Made by a program: the position numbers and the translations under genes
Shown: one piece after another, positions 8,801 to 14,370 of the stretch
How the letters are laid out: the number at the start of each line of letters is the position of its first letter
How positions within the stretch are numbered: the first letter of the stretch is position 1
Assembly: GCA_016869335.1 (NCBI GenBank)
Contig: VGEJ01000018.1
Span: forward strand, 1-16,541
DNA from: Alphaproteobacteria bacterium
Lineage (GTDB): Bacteria; Pseudomonadota; Alphaproteobacteria; VGEJ01
DNA length: 16,541 nt
Reading direction: 5' to 3'
The notes under the pieces: generated by a model
Database searches by the model: none
Seen by the model: the letters and a program-made list of their open reading frames with translations, nothing else
Told to the model about the DNA's origin: nothing

Positions 8801-9323
8801 GCGCGAGGAGCGGTGGTCGCCGCACATCGCCCTCGGCATGGCCGTGCTGATCCCGGAGGGTTACGTCGAGGATCTGACCGTGCGGCTCGGCCTTTACCGG
8901 CGCCTCGCCGAGATCGAGTCAAAGGCCGAGATCGAGGCCATGGCGGCCGAGCTGATTGACCGTTTCGGACCGGTGCCGGAGAGCGTCGCCCACCTGCTCG
9001 CGGTGGTCGAGATCAAGCTGCTCTGCCGCGCGGCCGGCGTCGAACGGGTCGAGGCTGGACCGGGCGGGGCGACGCTCGCCTTTCGCGCCAATCGCTACAC
9101 GAACCCGGCAGGTCTGGTCGCTTTCATCACCCGGCATGGTGAAACGGCCAAGCTACGGCCCGACCACCGGCTGGTCTATCGTCGCTCCTGGGCGGAGCCG
9201 GTGGCGCGGATCGAGGGGGTGCGCCACCTGCTCACGCAGCTCGTGCGCATCGCTGCTCAGCCGGTCGCAGCCGCGGCTTCACCGCCGTCCGAGGCGAGGC
9301 GGGCAAGCGCGTCGAAGACCTGA
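5775..9323 (+). CDS. mfd: Transcription-repair coupling factor Mfd
   Basis: A 1182-residue ATP-dependent translocase that removes RNA polymerase stalled at DNA lesions and recruits UvrA. Domains in order: UvrB-like N-terminus (~15-350, with PGWDCMPYDRVSPN at ~74-87); RNA-polymerase-interacting CarD/TRCF domain (~493-550, LSPGDFVVHIDHGIGRYQ...YVPVENIELLSRYG); helicase 1 with Walker A GDVGFGKT (643-650), DEEQ (744-747) and TATPIPRTL (770-778); helicase 2 with CTDIIESGLDIP (~882-893) and QLRGRIGRS; TRG motif region (~950-985); and the C-terminal TRCF/UvrA-regulating domain (~1016-1125). Length is slightly above E. coli Mfd. The start is GTG 5775, the furthest upstream available, without a strong Shine-Dalgarno; coupling to sdhE by a 29-nt overlap would explain this. 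Its last 67 nt overlap the 3' end of the opposing DsbA-like gene, where Mfd has an Ala/Ser-rich tail. Confidence 0.97.
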   Translation: MTPGIPAAIDEALSHGRRLTLAGAPEGYDAGLIAAVAARAVGGALHIARDEGRLSATAEALRFFAPVAQVIEMPGWDCMPYDRVSPNLAVESRRMHALCRLREEPRGPRVILTTINATLQRLPPRQALTGRRYALRAGERIDTEALATFLAHNGYARASAVRDPGDYALRGGIIDLFPPGLAAPLRLDLFGDTIESLRAFDPLTQRSLADHGPLALEPAREISLHPAAIARFRAGFTARFGVVSDDPLYESVASGRAYVGMEHWLPLFYDGLETLFDHAEGAVVILDPGVEGARDARLEMIREHYEARRKSSYSGAVEAPYRPLPSELLYLDGAEWERACAARPSVVLTPFQVPEAAGEATVVDGGGRLGRDFVAERKHPEGGLFDVVREHIEDRQRRGRRVAIACFSIGSRERLSGLLQDHGMAQPRPIETWADLLGLPADAVGVTVLGIERGFETTEAVVIGEQDILGERLSRRGKRTRRAENLITEASNLSPGDFVVHIDHGIGRYQALVTLDVQGAPHDCLCMIYDGGDRLYVPVENIELLSRYGSADSEVALDRLGGGGWQARKARARKRIREMAAELIKVAATRKLRTVNPVATPDGLYAEFCARFAHTETEDQARAIADVTGDLAAGRPADRLICGDVGFGKTEVALRSAFLVAYSGRQVAVVAPTTLLCRQHFRTFAERFAGLPMRIGQLSRLVPTREAAETRRGVATGDIDIVIGTHALLSKSIAFKDLALLIVDEEQHFGVAHKERLKLLAADIHVLTLTATPIPRTLQLALTGVRELSLIATPPVDRLAVRTFIMPFDRVAAREALVREHYRGGQSFYVCPRIADLPDAEDFLRREVPEVKFGVAHGQLPASELEAVMQAFYERRFDVLVCTDIIESGLDIPTANTLIVHRADMFGLAQLYQLRGRIGRSKVRGYAYFTLPPRRTLTVNAERRLQVMQSLDDLGAGFSLASHDLDIRGAGNLLGSEQSGHIREVGFELYQQMLEEAVASLRAEVDGEAREERWSPHIALGMAVLIPEGYVEDLTVRLGLYRRLAEIESKAEIEAMAAELIDRFGPVPESVAHLLAVVEIKLLCRAAGVERVEAGPGGATLAFRANRYTNPAGLVAFITRHGETAKLRPDHRLVYRRSWAEPVARIEGVRHLLTQLVRIAAQPVAAAASPPSEARRASASKT

Positions 9324-9919
9324 ACCAACCGCTCGGGCTCCTGGGCGCCGCTCACGCCGTAGCGGCCGCCGAAAACGAAGCACGGCACACCGCTCACGCC
9401 GCGCTGAACGGCCGCCTCGCACTGCCCGCGTACGAGGTCGAGACCGGCTTCGCCCGCGAGCTCGTCGCGAACCGTCTCGGCCGACATCCCCGCGCTGGCG
9501 GCTGCGGCGACCAGCACGTCGGGGTCCCCGATGTCGGCGCCATCGATGAAATAGCGCTGGAACAGGGCTTCGACGACGGCGTCCTGCCGGCCCGCGCGTT
9601 CGGCCCATAGGATCAGCCGATGCGAGTCCAGTGTATTGGGAACCCGGCCGATGCGCTCGAACGCGAACGGAATGCCGACCGAGCGACCGGTCTCGCGGAC
9701 GAACTCGAGGCGCTGTTCAACCGCACCGGCATCGCCGAACTTTGCGGCGAGGTACTCTTGCCGGTTGAGGCCCTCCCGCGGCATGTCAGGATTGAGCTGA
9801 AACGGACGCCACAGGATCTCGAGCGGAAAGTCGGGCCGCAAGGCGCGCGCCGCGTCCAGCCGGCGCTTGCCGATGAAGCACCAGGGGCAGATCGTGTCGG
9901 AGGTTATCTCCAGCTGCAT
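9257..9919 (-). CDS. DsbA/FrnE-family oxidoreductase (CPWC)
   Basis: A 220-residue thioredoxin-fold protein of the DsbA/2-hydroxychromene-2-carboxylate isomerase clan, closest by motif to FrnE. The active site CPWC is at residues 11-14, just after the first beta strand (LEITSDTI). A helical insertion covers ~55-150. The cis-proline loop GVSGVPCFVFGGRYGVSGAQ (~174-193) carries Pro179 and is strongly family-like. There is no signal peptide, so it is a cytoplasmic dithiol-disulfide enzyme. FrnE has been tied to oxidative stress and, in polyketide clusters, to biosynthesis. The substrate here is unknown. ATG 9919 has no Shine-Dalgarno, but a TATAGT -10 lies 9-14 nt upstream, so the message may be leaderless. 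The C-terminal Ala-rich tail is encoded in DNA shared with the end of mfd. Confidence 0.9.
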   Translation of the reverse strand: MQLEITSDTICPWCFIGKRRLDAARALRPDFPLEILWRPFQLNPDMPREGLNRQEYLAAKFGDAGAVEQRLEFVRETGRSVGIPFAFERIGRVPNTLDSHRLILWAERAGRQDAVVEALFQRYFIDGADIGDPDVLVAAAASAGMSAETVRDELAGEAGLDLVRGQCEAAVQRGVSGVPCFVFGGRYGVSGAQEPERLVQVFDALARLASDGGEAAAATG

Positions 9920-9952
9920 CGGATCAGACTATAGCCTGATCCGCCGGCGGGG
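9920..9952 (-). promoter_or_regulatory. Promoter/palindrome upstream of the DsbA-like gene
   Basis: Plus-strand GGATCAG (9921-9927) and CTGATCC (9936-9942) form a perfect 7-bp inverted repeat around ACTATAGC, whose centre CTATAG is itself palindromic. On the minus strand this core gives TATAGT (9933 to 9928), 5/6 to the -10 consensus. CTGACC lies 18 bp further upstream, overlapping the end of the GGDEF gene. The predicted start falls at about 9919-9921, on the start codon itself. The repeat could instead act as an operator or a T-less terminator. Confidence 0.45.
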
Positions 9953-10453
9953 TCAGCGATCGCGCACGATGATCGAGCGGCCGTCGTCGAAGATCAGCCT
10001 GATGCAGGCCTTGCGGCGGACCCGTACCATCAGGGACTGGGCGGTGTCGCCCTTGCGAAACGCGGTCGATCCCGAGCGCAGCACCACACGCACCGGCTCG
10101 TCCTGATCGTCCGTCGCGAACTCCGTGTTGGTGATGACCCCGATGGTCCGCTGCATCACGATCGCGGCGTACTTGACCTCGGTCTCCGGCAGGACGATGC
10201 AGAACTGGTCGCCCCCGTAGCGGGCGGAGAGGTCCTCGCTGCGGATGGGGCGTCCGATCGCGCTGCCGATCTGGCGCAACAGGCGGTCGCCGGCGATGTA
10301 GCCAGAGCGCGCGTTGATGCTGCTCATGTCCTTGACGTCGAAGAAGGCCACCGATAGCTGGCGGTCCCATTGCTCGGCGTCGCTGATCAGCCGCTCGAGG
10401 TGGGCGTGGAGGAAGCCGTAGGTGTGGAGCCCGGTGAGGCTATCCACCATCAT
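9953..10453 (-). CDS. Degenerate GGDEF domain (C-terminal part of a PleD/PopA-like regulator)
   Basis: A 166-residue GGDEF domain beginning at DSLTGLHTYGFL, the usual first helix (D.LTGL.N). The signature is RYGGDQF (78-84): the catalytic Glu of GG(D/E)EF is Gln, so cyclase activity is doubtful. The inhibitory c-di-GMP site RxxD is intact as RSED (71-74), exactly five residues before GGDQF. The first metal-site Asp (FFDVKD), the guanine-contacting Asn (SIN) and the AGD Asp are kept. The last helix is eroded (VRVRRKACIRL where active members have ADxALYxAK). It lies in the same frame as the receiver gene upstream, nine codons including the amber away, and has no convincing Shine-Dalgarno of its own. 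If expressed, it most likely senses c-di-GMP, as Caulobacter PopA does. It may instead be a decaying remnant. Confidence 0.8.
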   Translation of the reverse strand: MMVDSLTGLHTYGFLHAHLERLISDAEQWDRQLSVAFFDVKDMSSINARSGYIAGDRLLRQIGSAIGRPIRSEDLSARYGGDQFCIVLPETEVKYAAIVMQRTIGVITNTEFATDDQDEPVRVVLRSGSTAFRKGDTAQSLMVRVRRKACIRLIFDDGRSIIVRDR

Positions 10454-10477
10454 CGCCGGGCCCGATCCCGAGTAACG

Positions 10478-10480
10478 CTA
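10478..10480 (-). other. In-frame amber codon separating REC-REC from GGDEF
   Basis: On the minus strand the reading is CAT TAG CGT TAC, then codons for SGSGPA and the Met-Met-Val-Asp that opens the GGDEF domain, all in one frame. Counting through the stop gives about 456 codons, matching the 454 residues I recall for Caulobacter PleD. The stop falls in the short linker helix (HRYREAMH*RYSGSG) that joins REC2 to GGDEF in PleD. Confidence 0.85.
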
Positions 10481-11323
10481 ATGCATGGCCTCGCGGTAGC
10501 GGTGCTGCAGCACCACGGCGTCGAGGCGGCTGATGAACTCGGCGGCGGCCGCGGGGCGCGGCACCACGTCATCGACGGCATCGATGAACGGCGCAAGACC
10601 GTTGCTGAGCGCGGCCGGATCGGCAACGAGGACGATTCGCACGTGATAGAGACGGCTGTTGCGGCGCACGTCGTGACACACCTCGAGCTCGCGCGTCGCC
10701 TGGTGGTCGAGGGCGATCAGGAGCGCATCGAAGCCGCCCGAGAGCAGCAGATCGACCGTCTCGGCCGCGCTGCACGAGAAGGTGATGGCGTAGCGCTCGC
10801 CGAGCGCCTGGGCTATGACGGCACGGTCGCCCTCGTCAGGGCACAGCGCGACGACTCTGGCTTCGGTCACGGTTGCCGATGGCTCCACCGACGTGGCGTC
10901 GTACTGGCCGTAGTCCGCAGCGGTCTCGGCGCGGCGCGCCAGCTCTTTGCGCATCGTGTTCAGGCGAACGAGGGAGCCGACGCGCGCGAACAGTTGATTG
11001 TCGTTGAAGCTGCTCGGGAGCACGTGAGTCAGCGCGCCGGCGCTGTGCAGCGCGCGCTGGCGAACCGAAGGGCGATCCGAGATCAGAATGACGGGCACCC
11101 CAGCGGCGAGCTCCAGCTCGCGCACGGCATCGGCGGTACCCTCGCGCTCGGCCCCGTCATTAAGGATGACCACGTCGGGGCACTGGGCCGCCGCCGCGGT
11201 CAGGGCCTCCTTGAACGTCGATCTGCTCAGCCGCCAGTAGGCCCGATCGTCGAACGCGCTCGCCAAGCGCAACGGCTTCTCGGGATCGGTATCGTAAAGC
11301 AGAACGCGACCACGATAGCCCAT
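10478..11323 (-). CDS. Tandem receiver-domain response regulator (PleD/PopA-like, REC-REC)
   Basis: A 281-residue protein with two CheY-like receiver folds and no effector of its own. REC1 spans ~5-125 and ends in a PleD-like linker, NDNQLFARVGSLVRL (107-121). REC2 spans ~155-275. The start at ATG 11323 is set by GAGGAG at 11333-11338. REC1 is degenerate: the phospho-acceptor position is Asn55 (DVVILND), the acidic pair reads YDTD, and the switch Lys is replaced in VLPSSF. REC2 has Ala-Leu-Asp (LIALDHQ) at the acceptor region, comparable with the non-phosphorylated second receiver of PleD. Phosphorylation therefore looks unlikely; dimerisation or protein docking is the more probable role. An amber codon separates it from an in-frame GGDEF domain. 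No divK neighbour is seen, unlike typical pleD loci. It is divergent from the SDR gene. Confidence 0.82.
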   Translation of the reverse strand: MGYRGRVLLYDTDPEKPLRLASAFDDRAYWRLSRSTFKEALTAAAAQCPDVVILNDGAEREGTADAVRELELAAGVPVILISDRPSVRQRALHSAGALTHVLPSSFNDNQLFARVGSLVRLNTMRKELARRAETAADYGQYDATSVEPSATVTEARVVALCPDEGDRAVIAQALGERYAITFSCSAAETVDLLLSGGFDALLIALDHQATRELEVCHDVRRNSRLYHVRIVLVADPAALSNGLAPFIDAVDDVVPRPAAAAEFISRLDAVVLQHRYREAMH

Positions 11324-11392
11324 AGCATGGCACTCCTCGGGTGATGCGACATGGTATGCGCCATGCGTTAACAACACATTGCGGTGCGGGCT

Positions 11393-11416
11393 TGACGCCG
11401 CCCGCCGCCGGCGTCA
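11393..11416. repeat. Perfect inverted repeat upstream of the SDR gene (candidate operator)
   Basis: TGACGCCG (11393-11400), an 8-bp spacer and CGGCGTCA (11409-11416) form a perfect dyad in the divergent 125-bp gap. A TTGACG that could be a -35 (11392-11397) overlaps the left arm. The matching -10 at 17 bp (CACACC) is poor, which would suit an activator-dependent or alternative-sigma promoter. No T-tract follows, so it is not a terminator. Confidence 0.45.
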
Positions 11417-11448
11417 CACCGGACTGAACATGCACGGGGAGGACGCCC

Positions 11449-12204
11449 ATGTCGTTCGCGTCGCTAGCCGGCCATAATGCACTGATCACGGGCGCATCGA
11501 GCGGCATCGGGCGTCACCTCGCCGTGCTCCTGGCTCGCGCCGGCGCGCGGGTCGCCGTCGCGGCGCGCCGCGGCGAGGCGCTCGCGGCTCTGGTTCACGA
11601 GATCGAGGCATTCGATGGCCGGGCCATGGCGCTCGCGCTTGATGTGCGCCGCGCGGCGAGCGTTGCCAGCGCCGTCGCGGCGGCCGAAACCGAGCTCGGC
11701 CCCATAACGGTCCTGATCAACAACGCCGGCATCGTCCGGCCGCAGTACGCCGTCGAGACCTCCGAGGCCGACTACGACGCGGTGCTCGACACCAACCTGA
11801 AGGGCGCGTTCCTCGTCGCCACCGCGGTCGGGCGGCAGATGATCCGGCACGGCCTGGGCGGCCGTATCGTCAACGTTTCCTCGATGTCTGCGTTCAAGGT
11901 CTCGCCGCAACTCTGCACGTACGCGATGGCGAAAGCCGGGCTCAACGCGATGACCAGGTGCTTGGCCAAGGAGTGGGCGCGCTACGACATCCGCGTCAAC
12001 GCGATCTGTCCGGGTTTCGTTGCCACCGACCTCAACCGCGATTTCTTCGCCACCGAGCGGGGCCAGGTGACGGTCCAGTCGTTTCCCCGCCGCCGAGTGG
12101 GCGAGCCGGGCGATCTCGATGGCGCCGTGCTGCTGCTGTCCGGCGATGCCGGCCGGTTCATCACCGGCAGCCTGGTGACGATCGATGACGGCCAGTCGCT
12201 CTAG
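11449..12204 (+). CDS. Short-chain dehydrogenase/reductase (classical SDR)
   Basis: A 251-residue Rossmann-fold NAD(P)-dependent oxidoreductase. Cofactor motif TGASSGIG is at ~14-21 and the NNAG structural motif at ~90-93. Catalytic residues are Asn (DTNLKG), Ser (NVSSMSAF) and the YAMAK Tyr/Lys pair (~158-162). The NAICPGFVATDL loop and the GSLVTIDDGQSL C-terminus are typical of FabG/glucose-dehydrogenase-like SDRs. Arg residues after the second strand (AARR) suggest preference for NADP(H). It starts at ATG 11449 with GGGGAGGA at 11436-11443. The substrate is not readable; a 3-oxoacyl or sugar/alcohol substrate is possible. It is a single-gene unit whose TAG abuts the ChaC-like stop on the other strand with no gap. 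Confidence 0.94.
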   Translation: MSFASLAGHNALITGASSGIGRHLAVLLARAGARVAVAARRGEALAALVHEIEAFDGRAMALALDVRRAASVASAVAAAETELGPITVLINNAGIVRPQYAVETSEADYDAVLDTNLKGAFLVATAVGRQMIRHGLGGRIVNVSSMSAFKVSPQLCTYAMAKAGLNAMTRCLAKEWARYDIRVNAICPGFVATDLNRDFFATERGQVTVQSFPRRRVGEPGDLDGAVLLLSGDAGRFITGSLVTIDDGQSL

Positions 12205-12906
12205 CTAGCCGGCGCGGGCGACGGGGGCGGCGGGCTCGCCGAGACGCGCGCGCACGCGATCGCGGATGCGGAACAGGCGGCTGTCGGTGAGGCCGAGGCT
12301 CTCGAGGTGCGCGGTGGTGGCGAAGAGATATTCGTGGCACGCACCCAGTACCCCGTGCGCGGTGGCCACCACATCGACCACCCGCGACTCGCAGAGCCGG
12401 CCGGCATAGCGCGGGTGCGCCCGGTTCATCGCGAACGCGATGCAACGCCGCCGGCCGGCTGCGGTGTTGGCGTCAACCCACCGCGGCCGGTAGGCGCCGC
12501 TCAGCATCTCGCGCTGCCACACCACCGCGGTCTCGGTGTCGGCGCGCTCCGCCGCGATGCGGTACACCACGCCATGGCAGGTGCCGCCCGGTTCCAACCC
12601 GAGCATGAGGCCCGGATTCTCCGGGCTGCCGCGGCCGAGCCGCACCCATAGGCAGTAACGCCTGTGGTAGCCCCGGACCGTGCCGCGGACCTGCTCGGCG
12701 TACTCGAAGACCGGGTTCCACATCAACGAGCCGTAGGCGAACAGCCACACGTCCTCGCCCGGCGGCCGCTCGGCGAGGAGCTGCCGGCGCCCCGCCTCGC
12801 GCTCCGTCTCGCTCAGTAGGCATAGCTCGGGATCGTTCGCGCTGACCAGGTCGCGGACGCGTCCGCTCTGGAGCACTTCGCGCGTCAGGACGAGGCGTTC
12901 AGCCAC
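12205..12906 (-). CDS. chaC: Gamma-glutamylcyclotransferase, ChaC family
   Basis: A protein of about 233 residues that in characterised relatives cleaves glutathione to 5-oxoproline and Cys-Gly in the cytosol. Seen: the substrate-binding loop WLFAYGSLMWNP, followed by VRGYHRRYCLW and GRGSPENPGLMLGLEPGG. The candidate catalytic Glu is in WQREMLSGAYRPRWV, and the C-terminal half has the usual YLFATTAHLESLG.TDSRL. I favour GTG 12906 (MAERLVLTREVLQSGRV), because the family N-terminus normally begins around LTRE. Its GTG lies beside the deacylase stop, giving an 8-nt overlap. The ATG at 12951 would extend the overlap to 53 nt. It is last in a four-gene leftward string with an amide-hydrolysing theme. 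Its stop abuts the SDR stop. Confidence 0.9.
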   Translation of the reverse strand: MAERLVLTREVLQSGRVRDLVSANDPELCLLSETEREAGRRQLLAERPPGEDVWLFAYGSLMWNPVFEYAEQVRGTVRGYHRRYCLWVRLGRGSPENPGLMLGLEPGGTCHGVVYRIAAERADTETAVVWQREMLSGAYRPRWVDANTAAGRRRCIAFAMNRAHPRYAGRLCESRVVDVVATAHGVLGACHEYLFATTAHLESLGLTDSRLFRIRDRVRARLGEPAAPVARAG

Positions 12907-14356
12907 GGCGCCGGAGCACGCGGCCGGGACGGGTCCCGGTCGAGTGCCCATCGACCCACACCGGCTCGCCGTTAGCGATCACGCAGTCGATGCCAGCGGC
13001 CGGCCGGATGGGATCGTCGTAGGTGGCCGTGTCGGCGATGCGGTCCGGGTCGAACACCACGAGATCGGCGAACGCCCCCCCGGTGACCGCACCCCGATCG
13101 AGGAGGCCGAAGCGCCGGGCCGAGAGCCCGGTCATCTTGCGCACGGCCTCTTCGAGGCTGAACAGCCCGAGCGTACGGGCGTAGTGGCCGAGCACGCGGG
13201 GGAAGGTCCCCCAAAGGCGCGGGTGAGGCTTCTCATCGTGCGGCAGGCCGTCGGACCCGATCATTGCGTCGGGGTAGCTCAGCACGCGGCGGACATCATC
13301 CTCGTCCATCATGAAGTAGACGGCGCCGGCGGGCTGCAGGCGGTCGGCCGCCGCGCGCTCGCTGATGCCCCAGTCGCGCGCGATGTCGGCGAGGTAGCGT
13401 CCGGCCTCGGCCGGCGCAGTCTTCGACCACGTGATCAGAACCTTGATGCCCTCGTCCAACAGGTTTGCCAACAGCACCGTCGAGCCGGCGGCGTAGGGGT
13501 AGACGTCGAGGCCGACGTCCTGGCGGCGCCGCGCCTCGTCGATCCGCTTGAGCGTCTGGCGCGTGCGGCCGAAGTTCTTCGCGCCGGCGCACTTGTGGTG
13601 CGAGATGACGACCGGCAGCTTGGCGCGGCGGCCGATGGCGAAGGTCTCGTCGAGCGATTGCTCGACGCCGTCGTGCTCATCGCGCATGTGGGTGACATAG
13701 AGTCCGCCGGCGGCCGCCGCGACCTCGGCGAGCGCCACCACCTCGTCCGTTGGGGCGGCACGGTTCGGGCCGTAGAACAAGCCCGTCGAGAAGCCGATCG
13801 CTCCAGCGGCCATGCCTTCGCGCAGGCGCTCCTGCATCACCGCGATCTCGGGCTGGCGCGCCGCGCGGCCGACGTCGTCCATGGCGCCAACCCGCAGAGT
13901 CGAGTGACCGACCAGGAAGCCGGCGTTGACTGCCGGTGGCGCCTCCTCGAGTGCGCGCACGTACGCGGCGACGGTCGGGAAGCGGTACCAGTGCGCATCG
14001 CCGAGGAGGTCCATCGGCGGCGGGATCGGTCGGGCCGCCGCCAGCGGCGCCAGGCTGACGCCACAGTTGCCGACGATCACCGTGGTGACGCCCTGACTCG
14101 CCTTCATCGCCATGTCGGGCCGGGAGAGGAGGGCGCGGTCGTCGTGCGTGTGCACATCGATGAAGCCCGGCGCGACGATGCGCGCCGTCGCGTCGATCTC
14201 GCGCGTGCCGGCGGTGCGGCCGAGATCGCCGAGCGCGACGATGCGATCGCCGTTCACCGCGACATCGGCGCGAAACCGCGGCGCGCCGCTGCCGTCGATG
14301 ACCGTGCCGCCGCGAATCACCACATCGGCGCGCGCCGGCGCGGCCGCCTCAACCAT
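12899..14356 (-). CDS. N-acyl-D-amino-acid deacylase (D-aminoacylase, amidohydrolase superfamily)
   Basis: A 485-residue zinc amidohydrolase predicted to release D-amino acids from N-acyl-D-amino acids. The N-terminal beta-sandwich (ADVVIRGGTVIDGSGAPRFRADVAV) leads into the TIM barrel. All expected metal and catalytic residues are seen: His69 and His71 in FIDVHTHDD, metal-bridging Cys98 in VGNCGVS, His223 in THMRDE, His253 in ISHHKCAG and Asp369 in IGSDGLPHD. Numbering is close to that of the Alcaligenes enzyme (67, 69, 96, 220, 250, 366). The C-terminal sandwich returns with ADLVVFDPD and VIANGEPVWVDG. ATG 14356 lies 14 bp after the cupin stop, with AGGCGG upstream. Dihydropyrimidinase-like or other acyl-amide substrates are possible alternatives. 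It is the third gene in the string from the DMFase-like protein to ChaC, and probably co-transcribed. Confidence 0.93.
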   Translation of the reverse strand: MVEAAAPARADVVIRGGTVIDGSGAPRFRADVAVNGDRIVALGDLGRTAGTREIDATARIVAPGFIDVHTHDDRALLSRPDMAMKASQGVTTVIVGNCGVSLAPLAAARPIPPPMDLLGDAHWYRFPTVAAYVRALEEAPPAVNAGFLVGHSTLRVGAMDDVGRAARQPEIAVMQERLREGMAAGAIGFSTGLFYGPNRAAPTDEVVALAEVAAAAGGLYVTHMRDEHDGVEQSLDETFAIGRRAKLPVVISHHKCAGAKNFGRTRQTLKRIDEARRRQDVGLDVYPYAAGSTVLLANLLDEGIKVLITWSKTAPAEAGRYLADIARDWGISERAAADRLQPAGAVYFMMDEDDVRRVLSYPDAMIGSDGLPHDEKPHPRLWGTFPRVLGHYARTLGLFSLEEAVRKMTGLSARRFGLLDRGAVTGGAFADLVVFDPDRIADTATYDDPIRPAAGIDCVIANGEPVWVDGHSTGTRPGRVLRRRG

Positions 14357-14370
14357 GACGGGCCGCCTGC

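Noticed and set aside
5586..8825. A 1079-codon open frame on the minus strand opposite mfd
   Set aside because: It is the antisense shadow of a high-GC gene. Its protein is rich in Arg/His/Gln/Asp with no recognisable domain or hydrophobic core, whereas mfd on the plus strand is complete and conserved.
9921..9942. Rho-independent terminator of the GGDEF gene
   Set aside because: The dyad has only a 7-bp perfect stem with a TA-rich loop, and no T-tract follows on the minus strand. A promoter or operator reading fits better.
9953..10453. Active diguanylate cyclase
   Set aside because: Gln replaces the catalytic Glu of GGDEF and the final helix is eroded, so cyclase activity is not a supportable call.
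10370..11344. A 324-codon plus-strand frame opposite the two-receiver regulator
   Set aside because: No recognisable domain. The minus strand has a good Shine-Dalgarno and two receiver folds.
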